NCBI RefSeq assembly: GCF_022378355.1
Contig: NZ_JAKMAJ010000006.1
Coordinates: forward strand, 186,001 to 250,000
Direction of reading: 5' to 3'
Origin: Brenneria bubanii
GTDB lineage: Bacteria > Pseudomonadota > Gammaproteobacteria > Enterobacterales > Enterobacteriaceae
Length of the DNA stretch: 64,000 nt
Made by a program: the position numbers and the translations under genes. The notes under the pieces were generated by a model. That model ran no database searches, had not been told where the DNA came from, and saw only the letters and a list, made by a program, of their open reading frames with translations. How positions within the stretch are numbered: position 1 is the stretch's first letter; each line of letters starts with the position of its first letter. Below, in pieces: positions 56,459 through 64,000 of the stretch.

Positions 56459-56913
56459 GGCCTGCACTCCTGCGTGGATAGAATCCACACAGGGTGCTAT
56501 GGGGAGCTCAGAAAGGCAGCAAAGAAGTCTTTATTGGATTGTGAAAATTTTCTTAGTCTTGCCGAAATGAGATGTTTAAAATATATAGTATTTCCAACTA
56601 CAACATCTATTATATAGATTGTAAGGTAATTTATTTTTTGACGATAATAATGATACTTAGCTATCTCTAAGTTGACATTTTATTTAAAATCAGCCTTGAA
56701 CAATCCGGGAAAAAAGATGATAACAATTTTCACGCTTATCGAACAGCGCTCCTTGTAAACCAACAAAAAATGTTGTCAGCATATACTTCAAATAACTTCA
56801 AGCAATCTTAAAAAGAGGTAGTAATATAAAAATACTTTGATATATAGAATTGTAACGCAACAACAAAGATAGCAAACTTTTAGTTTCACTAAGTTACTAT
56901 AATAAAGGTAATT
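56459..56913. other. AT-rich left flank of the McrBC-like insert
   Basis: About 455 bp. The first 60 bp belong to the GC-rich transfer operon; from about 56560 the DNA is very AT-rich and non-coding. It probably contains the promoter of the McrB-like gene. No direct repeat or insertion-sequence end is visible. Confidence 0.5.
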
Positions 56914-59463
56914 ATGAATAGAGTATTAGTAATTAAAGAAGAAAACCATACAGCCAACCCCGACATGGGATTAGTCATACCAATAGCTTATATAAATGAA
57001 AATGGTGACTACGAAAAAACAAACCCAGATGAATTTCCAAACGGAGGCATATTTATATCAAAAGGATTCATGAATATCAGCCAACAATTTGGCAGCAATG
57101 AAATATTTATTCTCACTGAGTATTATGAAAGCAATGACGACGACTGGAAAACCAACTCAAGACATCAAAAACATTTCGGCTTAGGAAATAAATCCGAAAG
57201 GCTAGATAAAAATTATCTTATACCTGTCATTAAATCAGAACTACCTGATATTAAAACCGGATTTATTGGCCATGATATTGACGCCCCAAGCACTCAGTTT
57301 TTTATTGAGAATAATGATTTTATCTATGGCCCATTTAAAGCATCAAAACAAGATAACAACTGGCAATTATCTCCTTTATCTACACCATCTCCATTACAAT
57401 TAAAGCAAGATCATATAGCAAAGATAGAATTAAAAGATATAATCATTGGTAATTTATCATCGGAATGGCTTATAAAAGGAGAGAATAAAAAATACATAAA
57501 TAACTTAAGGGATCTGTCAACTCTTTCTTATGATCAACTTGATTATATTTCTGACACAAGATTAGTTTCTTATTTTACAAAAAACGGTTTCGGACATGGA
57601 TTCTCAAAAAATAAAAATCCTTTAGGAAAAAGTGAGGCTCAAAAACTTTCACAAGGAATTGATGAGTACGTTAAAAAGAATAAGGTTTTAGAAAATAGCG
57701 AACGTTTAAAAAGACTTAAGGAACTTTTAGGTGAATTCCTGGACTCCAGTCCTTTCGGGCAAGAAATAGTACAAGAGTTTCTGGCTGAAAATAGAGATGG
57801 AAGGATCTACCTAGATAGTTATTTTAGCAAAAACAAAGAATTGCTAGTAAAACAAAAATCTGAAGAACTTGAGGAAGTTACTAGGACACAAAAAATAAAA
57901 CTAGAAAAAGAAATAAGTGACCTAGAAAGATTAATTTCCAGTAAAAAATCAGAATTAGAATTTGAAATAAAAAATGTCGAATCCGAAAAGATAAAGGCTA
58001 AAGACGAAATAGAAAAAATAAAAAATCAAACTGCAGAAGATGCTCATAAGATACTTTTACAAAAACAGCAATCATTAACTGAGGAAAATTCTATTTTAGA
58101 GGGGAAGATAAATGACTCAAAACAAAAGATTGAAGAATTTTATTCCACTTTATCTCGGGTCAACGATTATAAATCATTAATTGATGAAATCAATTATTTA
58201 AAAAGACTAAAAGAAGACATAGACAAAGAAAAAAATGTTGTTGAGAAAGCCGTTAATCTAAAAAAGGCCACATTAAACTCGCCTCAACTGTTAGAAAAAG
58301 CAGTAGAAATTCAAACTTTAACAAATTTATTAAATGGCAGAAGATCTAAAGAAAGCTCAACGAAGATAGATAAAGCGAAGATAACACCATCAGCAATTAA
58401 ACTTAACAAAGATAACCGAAGGGATTATATTAATTATCTAGTTGACTCGTTTAGCGATGATAACGGTAGAAATTTTTCATTTGATGAGATGGCCAATTTA
58501 CTTATATGTTTAAACCAGTCATTTATGACAATACTAGCTGGTCCCCCGGGTACAGGTAAGACATCGACGGCAATTAGGCTTGCAAAAAATATGGGTCTAA
58601 CAGATGAAGAAAACACTTTTAACACAAGCAATTTCATCAACATTCCCGTTGGTCGAGCCTGGGTTTCAAGCCGTGATATTTTGGGTTTTTACAATTCCTT
58701 AAAAGAAGTCTATCAACCAGCTCGAACAGGTCTTTTTGAATTTTTGAAAAGCGAACATAATCAAAATTATCCAAAGTTAATTCTGTTAGATGAAGCGAAT
58801 CTCTCCAGCATGGAGCATTATTGGTCTGATTTTTTAAGTATGTGTGACCCAGAAGGAAGAAACAGGAAAATTGACTCTGGCATACCCTCTGAAGATGAAA
58901 GATATATCACAGTATCTAAAGGTGTACGTTTTATTGCAACCATAAACAATGATGCATCGACAGAACGTTTATCACCGAGGCTTATTGACCGTGTTCCGAT
59001 TATAGGCTTAAGCCATAATTCAGAATTTAAATCTAATATATTAAAAACATTGGATTTCAATGGAGCAATAGATAACGATTGTTTAGAAGAGTGTTTTGAT
59101 GTGAACTTGTATGAATCATCGTTTACAACCGAAGAAGATAATTCTCTTGAGCAGATAATAGAAATTCTGAAAGCGCCGATTAATCGCACCACATCAGTCA
59201 GGGTTAGCCAAAGGAAATATAACGCAATTAAGCGTTATTGCTATATAGCCAATGAAATAGAAGGATTAAGGGTTCAACCTTTAGATTTTGCTATAAATCA
59301 ACACATTTTACCTTTAATCGAAGGATATGGAACTGGTTTCAAAGAAAGGCTACACAATCTTGAACAAAAGCTTGTTGAGCTAGATTTACATATTTCTAAG
59401 GCAACACTGAAAAACATAATAGACAATGGTGATATATATAGTGACTCATACTCTTATTTTTAG
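56914..59463 (+). CDS. McrB-like coiled-coil AAA+ ATPase (CoCoNuT/McrBC-type)
   Basis: An 849-residue protein. Residues 1-300 form an unrecognised N-terminal region. About 310-475 is a long charged coiled coil (KLEKEISDLERLISSKKSEL). The AAA+ domain has Walker A GPPGTGKT (about 543-550), Walker B LILLDEAN (about 621-628) and a sensor region INNDASTERLSPRLIDRVP. The coupling of coiled coil and McrB-like ATPase with the nuclease downstream fits coiled-coil McrBC relatives (CoCoNuTs), thought to restrict phage nucleic acid. The composition is about 30% GC, very different from the transfer genes around it. Confidence 0.82.
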   Translation: MNRVLVIKEENHTANPDMGLVIPIAYINENGDYEKTNPDEFPNGGIFISKGFMNISQQFGSNEIFILTEYYESNDDDWKTNSRHQKHFGLGNKSERLDKNYLIPVIKSELPDIKTGFIGHDIDAPSTQFFIENNDFIYGPFKASKQDNNWQLSPLSTPSPLQLKQDHIAKIELKDIIIGNLSSEWLIKGENKKYINNLRDLSTLSYDQLDYISDTRLVSYFTKNGFGHGFSKNKNPLGKSEAQKLSQGIDEYVKKNKVLENSERLKRLKELLGEFLDSSPFGQEIVQEFLAENRDGRIYLDSYFSKNKELLVKQKSEELEEVTRTQKIKLEKEISDLERLISSKKSELEFEIKNVESEKIKAKDEIEKIKNQTAEDAHKILLQKQQSLTEENSILEGKINDSKQKIEEFYSTLSRVNDYKSLIDEINYLKRLKEDIDKEKNVVEKAVNLKKATLNSPQLLEKAVEIQTLTNLLNGRRSKESSTKIDKAKITPSAIKLNKDNRRDYINYLVDSFSDDNGRNFSFDEMANLLICLNQSFMTILAGPPGTGKTSTAIRLAKNMGLTDEENTFNTSNFINIPVGRAWVSSRDILGFYNSLKEVYQPARTGLFEFLKSEHNQNYPKLILLDEANLSSMEHYWSDFLSMCDPEGRNRKIDSGIPSEDERYITVSKGVRFIATINNDASTERLSPRLIDRVPIIGLSHNSEFKSNILKTLDFNGAIDNDCLEECFDVNLYESSFTTEEDNSLEQIIEILKAPINRTTSVRVSQRKYNAIKRYCYIANEIEGLRVQPLDFAINQHILPLIEGYGTGFKERLHNLEQKLVELDLHISKATLKNIIDNGDIYSDSYSYF

Positions 59464-59472
59464 AGGCAGATG

Positions 59473-61329
59473 ATGAAAATTAAAATTTCGATTTTAGGAG
59501 GAAAGCGTCAAGGTGACGCTTTTGAACTACCTTTGTTTGAAATCAAAGGTAGTCCATCGGTATTTATTCTTGAAGATGAAATAATAGAAATATCTTTTTC
59601 TTGTGAAATTTTTTATGAAAAAATATCTTTACTACTTTATGAAAATGAAGTGGAGCCCACTTTAATTGAAAAAGATAATGAGCTTTGGGTTTATAAATGG
59701 TGCCCTAAAAGACTGGGAAAATACTCTCATGAATGTTTTTTCCATAATTATTATGGCATAGCTGAGTTAACACTGGAAGTGCAAACTGAAAATCAAGTAG
59801 AATTCTTTAACTTTCAACCAATAGAAATATTGGCAAAGAAGATAAATGCCGATCGGGTTGAAAAAATGCTTTCATTTTTAGCTAAAACTGACAGCGAAGC
59901 ATTGTGTTCATTTTTTAGGGTCACTCGCCTAAAGTCTGGTTATAAAAGCGGAGATACTCCAGCAGATATTTTACTTGAAAAAATAGAAAAAACCACTGAG
60001 AAAACATCAACTTTAATAAAAAAAATAATTAATAGACCAATAACAAAATTATCAAATTGCGAAAAGTATGTTTATCCCGACGACAGTACTAATGTTGATG
60101 ACCTAACTCTTTCCTGGTTGTGCAATAATACGGATGAACTTTTTGAAACGGATTGTGTAGAAAACGCAATATTAGAACACAACAATTACTTTTATGGTGC
60201 AAAAAAATTAGTAGAACGCCAAACAGTTGAAGATCCCGATGTATATGAAAACCAGGTTTTACATGGTTTTATAAATACATTGATTCAGACAACATCATTG
60301 TTACTTTCAGGTTTTGAAAGTCCAGAAAGAAAAGTAAATATGGTTAATAGCGGCCCTTCAGGTTATATAAGTTTTTTTAGTCAAATACAAAAATTCCAAA
60401 AAAATATTAATTCGCGAAAAGTAATAAAATGCAAGCTAATTTTATCCGATTTGCATTCAATTAAAAGAATAATGACAAAAAAAATACCATCCCCCACAAA
60501 CATCACAGGAATTCCCACATTCACCATGAAGGCAAAAAAAGATCCATTATATCTATCAGTATTTAAAAAAATCGTCGACTGGTATAGATTAGGAAGACCT
60601 GACTGGAGCGCTCAGGAAGAATTATTATCGATTCAAAGTATACCGAAGTTATTTGAATACTATTCTCTTTTCTATATCAGAGAAGTTTTAGAAAGATATT
60701 ATGGATTTAAATCACTAACTGAACCAACCAACGAGTCAGCATCCTTTAACTTTAACCTTAATAAAGAACTAAAAATAAATCTTCTTTATGAACCAAAATA
60801 TTGGATGACACAACACCCCATGGCTGATTTAAAAGGACTTGTTAATACTGAAGGTTGGACTATATATAATGGAAAGGTATCTAAGCGTTCTGAAACAGGA
60901 AGGTTTTCAAATCGTTCGCCGGACTTTGTTATAAACATTAGCGATGAAACCGAAAAAAATAAATACATTATTTTAGATGCTAAGTACACCTACTCAGACA
61001 AGGCTTTTATGCAATATCTTCCTGATTTAACCATGAAATATATCCATGGTCTTCATTCAATATCAAATCATAAGAATCCAGTAACTGGTTTGATGATCTT
61101 AAATCCTGATGAAACATCTCAAACAAGGGACTTCCACAATAGCTTTTTTAATGTCTTTTCAGATACCCCTGCTATGCCTTTCTTACTATGTTCGTCAATC
61201 GTACCGGGAGAGGAATTCATCGGGAATAATTGGTTCGAAAGTTCTCTGATAAAGATACTTGAGCTCACTGAACAACAGTTAAAAGCGAATAAAGAAGATA
61301 TTTATTCACTAAACACTATTTGTGCTTAA
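59473..61329 (+). CDS. McrC-like DUF2357 protein with PD-(D/E)XK nuclease
   Basis: A 618-residue protein. The N-terminal region is beta-rich (FELPLFEIKGSPSVFILED), the middle is a DUF2357-like domain, and the C-terminus is a PD-(D/E)XK nuclease. The catalytic pattern is SPDFVI (Asp about 483) and ILDAKYTYSDKAF (Asp-Ala-Lys about 501-503). It begins nine bases after the ATPase stop; the ATG at 59473 is better spaced from GAGG than 59470. It is probably the cleaving subunit driven by the McrB-like ATPase. Coding DNA is strongly AT-rich. Confidence 0.82.
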   Translation: MKIKISILGGKRQGDAFELPLFEIKGSPSVFILEDEIIEISFSCEIFYEKISLLLYENEVEPTLIEKDNELWVYKWCPKRLGKYSHECFFHNYYGIAELTLEVQTENQVEFFNFQPIEILAKKINADRVEKMLSFLAKTDSEALCSFFRVTRLKSGYKSGDTPADILLEKIEKTTEKTSTLIKKIINRPITKLSNCEKYVYPDDSTNVDDLTLSWLCNNTDELFETDCVENAILEHNNYFYGAKKLVERQTVEDPDVYENQVLHGFINTLIQTTSLLLSGFESPERKVNMVNSGPSGYISFFSQIQKFQKNINSRKVIKCKLILSDLHSIKRIMTKKIPSPTNITGIPTFTMKAKKDPLYLSVFKKIVDWYRLGRPDWSAQEELLSIQSIPKLFEYYSLFYIREVLERYYGFKSLTEPTNESASFNFNLNKELKINLLYEPKYWMTQHPMADLKGLVNTEGWTIYNGKVSKRSETGRFSNRSPDFVINISDETEKNKYIILDAKYTYSDKAFMQYLPDLTMKYIHGLHSISNHKNPVTGLMILNPDETSQTRDFHNSFFNVFSDTPAMPFLLCSSIVPGEEFIGNNWFESSLIKILELTEQQLKANKEDIYSLNTICA

Positions 61330-61508
61330 TACCAAAATATACAGTGTTGTTCTGCCGCTTTATCCTCCCAGAAAACGGGCTGATAGCCTGTTAGGTACGA
61401 CATGTGATCCCCCCAGCCATCCATAAATTGGGGGGTATCATTGGTTCTAATGGGATTATGGGGGTTGCTGATAGGGATCAAAGCATATCTGCCGGATTCG
61501 TGTGTAAC
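61330..61508. other. right flank of the McrBC-like insert
   Basis: About 180 bp marking the return to GC-rich transfer DNA. It contains a CCCCCCA/TGGGGGG inverted repeat (61409-61435) that may end the McrC-like transcript. No att-like direct repeat was identified. Confidence 0.45.
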
Positions 61509-61910
61509 CTAATTCACCTGAAATCGCTCGCACATATCACTCAGATGTAACAGCAGATACACCACATCGGCCGCATCCGGGACGGTGATATACCAGCGTG
61601 GATGGCTGTATTCCTCAGACTGTGGCCACAGGGTATTGCCGGTCACCGTTATCAGGACATCGATGCACCTCCCCAGACAGCCTTCCAGATGCAGCGCCAC
61701 ACTGGTGCGGCCTCCAATCCGATGAGGGTGCGCGGTCAATGAGACTGGCCCCGACAGCCGATCGCGGATAGCCTTACGAAATACATCCAGCGCCCGGGCA
61801 TCGGTTTCACTGATGCTGGCAGCCCCCTGGGGCAGCAGGGTAAACAGAGACGGCTCCCGATACAGGTTATGCGAACGAACAGCGAGGGCGGGGTATTTCA
61901 GTGTCATCAT
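61509..61910 (-). CDS. small ICE protein coupled to the VirB4-like ATPase gene
   Basis: A 133-residue cytosolic protein (MMTLKYPALAVRSHNLYREP start, ending LLHLSDMCERFQVN) of unrecognised family. Its ATG overlaps the stop of the conjugative ATPase gene by four bases (ATGA), so it is translated with the transfer operon. A small open frame at this position is common in related ICEs. No function can be assigned. Confidence 0.68.
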   Translation of the reverse strand: MMTLKYPALAVRSHNLYREPSLFTLLPQGAASISETDARALDVFRKAIRDRLSGPVSLTAHPHRIGGRTSVALHLEGCLGRCIDVLITVTGNTLWPQSEEYSHPRWYITVPDAADVVYLLLHLSDMCERFQVN

Positions 61911-64000
61911 GCAGCCTCTTCCCCCCCGTCTGTCAGCAACCCGCGCAGGCGGTCAAGATTTTGCGCCACTTTGCGGGCGGCTTCCAGCTCACTACAGCCA
62001 AATTTCTGCATCAGCGCGCGACGCTCCGCTTTTTCTTCTTTTTCGGTCATACCCAGTGCCAGATACAGGCTGGGCGGCACGGCCCGGAACAGCGCCTCCA
62101 CTTTTTTCGACAATATCACCCCTTCGGTATAGCAGCCGGACAGTTTACTGGCGGACAGCAATACCGCCTTTTGTTCATCAGTCAGCGCCTTGAATCGGGC
62201 GATATCGTTGACCTCTTCCGGCGGCATCGTCAGGCATACCCACCATTCCGCCATGTTCAGCATCTTCTCGGCGATGTCCGGGAAGTCTTTCAGGTTCTGC
62301 GTGGCCAGCCACAGCCACGCGCCGAGCTTACGCCACATTTTGACGATTTTGGTCATGTACGGCGCCAACAGCGGGTTGACCGTCACGATGTGCGCTTCAT
62401 CCACGGCAAACACGATATCCCGCTCCGAGTATTGGTCGCGTTCGGCAATGTTGTTGATGGTGTTGGTCAGGCTCACCATGGTTAGCGCCATTTGTGCTTC
62501 ATAGCCTTCCCGCGCCAGGTGGCCCAGGTCGATCAGCGTCACATCCGCCTCCGGCCACAGGCTGCCTTCACGATTGAACAGTTCGGCTTCAAAGCTGCCT
62601 GTCTGTGTGAACATCCCCAGCGATTCTGCCATTTCGGCGGCTTTTGCCCGCCGTTGCGCATTACGCACATCGTTGCCGTCATCTTTGGAGATGTCATACA
62701 ACGCCTTCTGCAGGTCGGTCGGCAACATTTGCCGCCTCTCTTCATACGTCTGGCGTGCCGCCATCAGCAGGGCTTCACGGATCATCGCGCGGTCGGCGCG
62801 TTTCAGTTCCGCCTCTTCCTTCTCATCCCCACCGGTAATCATCATGCGCGCCGAAATTTCCATTTCTCCCAGATAATCCCGTTTGTCCTCATCGTCATCG
62901 TCATCGTCAGCATCAAGATCCGGCAGATCGTTTTCATCCAGATTCAGGGCGGTTTCTTCAACCAACTTATGTGCATAGGTGAACGGCGGCAGTGACACGC
63001 CGCTCCCCGGCTTGATGCTCACTTTATTGACGCTGAGCCCCTGGTTCTCGTAATAATCGGCCAGCAGGCCAAAACTGTTGCCCGCTTCTGCAATAAACAA
63101 ACGGGGACGGTGTATCGCCATCAGTTGAGACATTACCGCGCACAACGTCGCGGATTTCCCGGCGCCGGTCGGACCGAAATAGAGCATGTGCGCATTCTGA
63201 CTGCGGTCGTGCTTGTTCAGCGGGTCGACCGTCAGCGTATCGCCGCCACGGTTGAAAAAGCTCATCCCCGGATTGCCGGTACCAGTCTCACGCCCGGTTA
63301 CCGGCAACAAACCGGCCAGATGCTGTACCCAGGTCAAGCGGGTATACCAGTGTTTTTTGTCCGTCTCCGGGTTAAAACACATCGGCAGCGCCCGCAAATA
63401 GGTATTGAGAGGCGCCACGTCAAATTCGGGACGAATGGGCTGCAGGCCGGCGCCGAGCAATACGTTGGTCAGTTCCACGCGTTTGTGGTTGAGTTCATTC
63501 AGGTCGCCGGCACGCAGCAGGAATGTGATGCCGGCGCGGTACAATTTATGGCGATTGCCCAGGTACTCTTTCACCTGCGTCACGTCCTGGCGCACGCGCC
63601 CGGACTCGGTATTTTCGCCGACGGCGTTCTTGGACAACTTGTTGAAATCGTTCTCCAGCGTATCCTGCGGCTGCACCACGATGGTCATGCACAGCATCGT
63701 CCCTTCCGGGAACAAATCCATCAGCGCATTGATTTTCTTCTCGCCGCGTTTCATTTCCCCGGTGATCGTGCCCGGCTCCGGCGGGCGGCGCAATTTCTCG
63801 ACCGGAATGGCGCAATGTACCTGGTTGTCGAACCACCACACGCCGTTGTCCGGATCGGAGCGGGGCGGGGTAAACCACAACGTTTCAGCAAAATCGTTCA
63901 TCACCGGCATCTCGCCATCCGGTGTATCACGACGGTCAAAGTAGGCAGCGTCCCGGTACAGGGTCTCTTTATTCACCCAGTCCGGGCTCGGATTAAAATG
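61907..64000 (-). CDS. conjugative transfer ATPase, VirB4/TraC type (TIGR03744), 5' end cut
   Basis: About 697 codons are visible and the frame stays open to the window edge, so the N-terminal part is missing. It is the PFL_4706/TIGR03744 ATPase that powers pilus assembly in G-type ICEs. Walker A is GPTGAGKS and Walker B is DIVFAVDEAH, with the family segment WLATQNLKDFPDIAEKML. An acidic tract (DLDADDDDDDEDKRD) lies mid-protein. It is the anchor gene for naming this transfer system. Confidence 0.92.
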   Translation of the reverse strand, partial: HFNPSPDWVNKETLYRDAAYFDRRDTPDGEMPVMNDFAETLWFTPPRSDPDNGVWWFDNQVHCAIPVEKLRRPPEPGTITGEMKRGEKKINALMDLFPEGTMLCMTIVVQPQDTLENDFNKLSKNAVGENTESGRVRQDVTQVKEYLGNRHKLYRAGITFLLRAGDLNELNHKRVELTNVLLGAGLQPIRPEFDVAPLNTYLRALPMCFNPETDKKHWYTRLTWVQHLAGLLPVTGRETGTGNPGMSFFNRGGDTLTVDPLNKHDRSQNAHMLYFGPTGAGKSATLCAVMSQLMAIHRPRLFIAEAGNSFGLLADYYENQGLSVNKVSIKPGSGVSLPPFTYAHKLVEETALNLDENDLPDLDADDDDDDEDKRDYLGEMEISARMMITGGDEKEEAELKRADRAMIREALLMAARQTYEERRQMLPTDLQKALYDISKDDGNDVRNAQRRAKAAEMAESLGMFTQTGSFEAELFNREGSLWPEADVTLIDLGHLAREGYEAQMALTMVSLTNTINNIAERDQYSERDIVFAVDEAHIVTVNPLLAPYMTKIVKMWRKLGAWLWLATQNLKDFPDIAEKMLNMAEWWVCLTMPPEEVNDIARFKALTDEQKAVLLSASKLSGCYTEGVILSKKVEALFRAVPPSLYLALGMTEKEEKAERRALMQKFGCSELEAARKVAQNLDRLRGLLTDGGEEAA

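Larger units (their letters stand above)
35471..64000. mobile_element. SPI-7/PAPI-1/HAI2-type integrative and conjugative element (left part)
   Basis: Everything to the right of tRNA-Phe is foreign. It comprises a tyrosine integrase next to the tRNA, a TraI_2-type protein, a UvrD-like helicase, antirestriction and small accessory genes, a second recombinase and a G-type T4SS operon (TraG-N, TIGR03755/56/57, VirB4). The tRNA 3' end (about 35516-35546) is the likely left attachment core. The right end and the other att repeat lie beyond the window. Two low-GC defence-like inserts interrupt the otherwise GC-rich element. Confidence 0.88.

Overview
The window looks like a chromosome segment of a soft-rot or tree-pathogen type enterobacterium (Pectobacteriaceae: Brenneria, Pectobacterium, Dickeya or Lonsdalea). 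Translated proteins resemble the E. coli versions throughout (Mug, RlmG, Alx, YqjA-MzrA-YqjCDEK, YhaJ/YhaK, Zur, LexA, PlsB, UbiA/UbiC, GroESL, FxsA, AspA, CutA, DsbD, YjdC), in blocks that broadly follow the E. coli gene order. The genus is an inference; no 16S gene is present.

Positions 1-35,546 are core genome. They hold partial mug, tRNA-Ile2 (ileX), a five-gene sugar ABC (CUT1) operon with an MBL-fold hydrolase and a LacI-type regulator, and two small periplasmic proteins (a DUF305 protein behind a CueR-type promoter, and Spy). These are followed by rlmG, and by alx behind a yybP-ykoY-type riboswitch. An orphan uxaC faces exuR without exuT between them. Then come the yqjA-mzrA-yqjCDEK-yqjF-yqjG group, yhaJ/yhaK, zur, lexA (two SOS boxes), dgkA, plsB, ubiCA, groESL (sigma-32 promoter), fxsA, aspA, cutA-dsbD-yjdC and tRNA-Phe.

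Positions 35,471-64,000 are one end of an integrative and conjugative element of the SPI-7/PAPI-1/HAI2 type, inserted at tRNA-Phe and running off the window. Next to the tRNA lie a tyrosine integrase, a TraI_2-type protein whose expected metal ligands are missing, and a UvrD-like helicase. A cluster of small accessory genes follows (N6-methylase-like, DUF1281, ArdC antirestriction, DUF3085, unknowns), then a Ner-type regulator behind a C4-like antisense RNA, and a second tyrosine recombinase. The last part is a G-type conjugation (T4SS) operon: TraG-like, TIGR03755, TIGR03756 and TIGR03757 proteins, and a VirB4/TraC ATPase cut by the window end.

Two AT-rich insertions sit in this GC-rich element. 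One is a two-gene minus-strand pair (soluble protein plus four-helix membrane protein) with RexA/RexB-like architecture. The other is a plus-strand pair inside the conjugation operon, encoding a coiled-coil McrB-like AAA+ ATPase and a DUF2357/PD-(D/E)XK nuclease, that is, a McrBC/CoCoNuT-type restriction system.

The most unusual signals are RNA-level. (1) At least eight accessory genes of the element, several of them consecutive, have leaders with an anti-Shine-Dalgarno segment and an upstream competitor. The sequences differ from gene to gene but stay mutually complementary. (2) A roughly 195-nt structured element occurs twice, upstream of the recombinase and of the accessory cluster. It contains two tandem pseudoknots whose mismatches resolve to G-U only on the minus strand, and resembles the STAXI class. 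(3) A C4-like antisense module lies before the Ner regulator.
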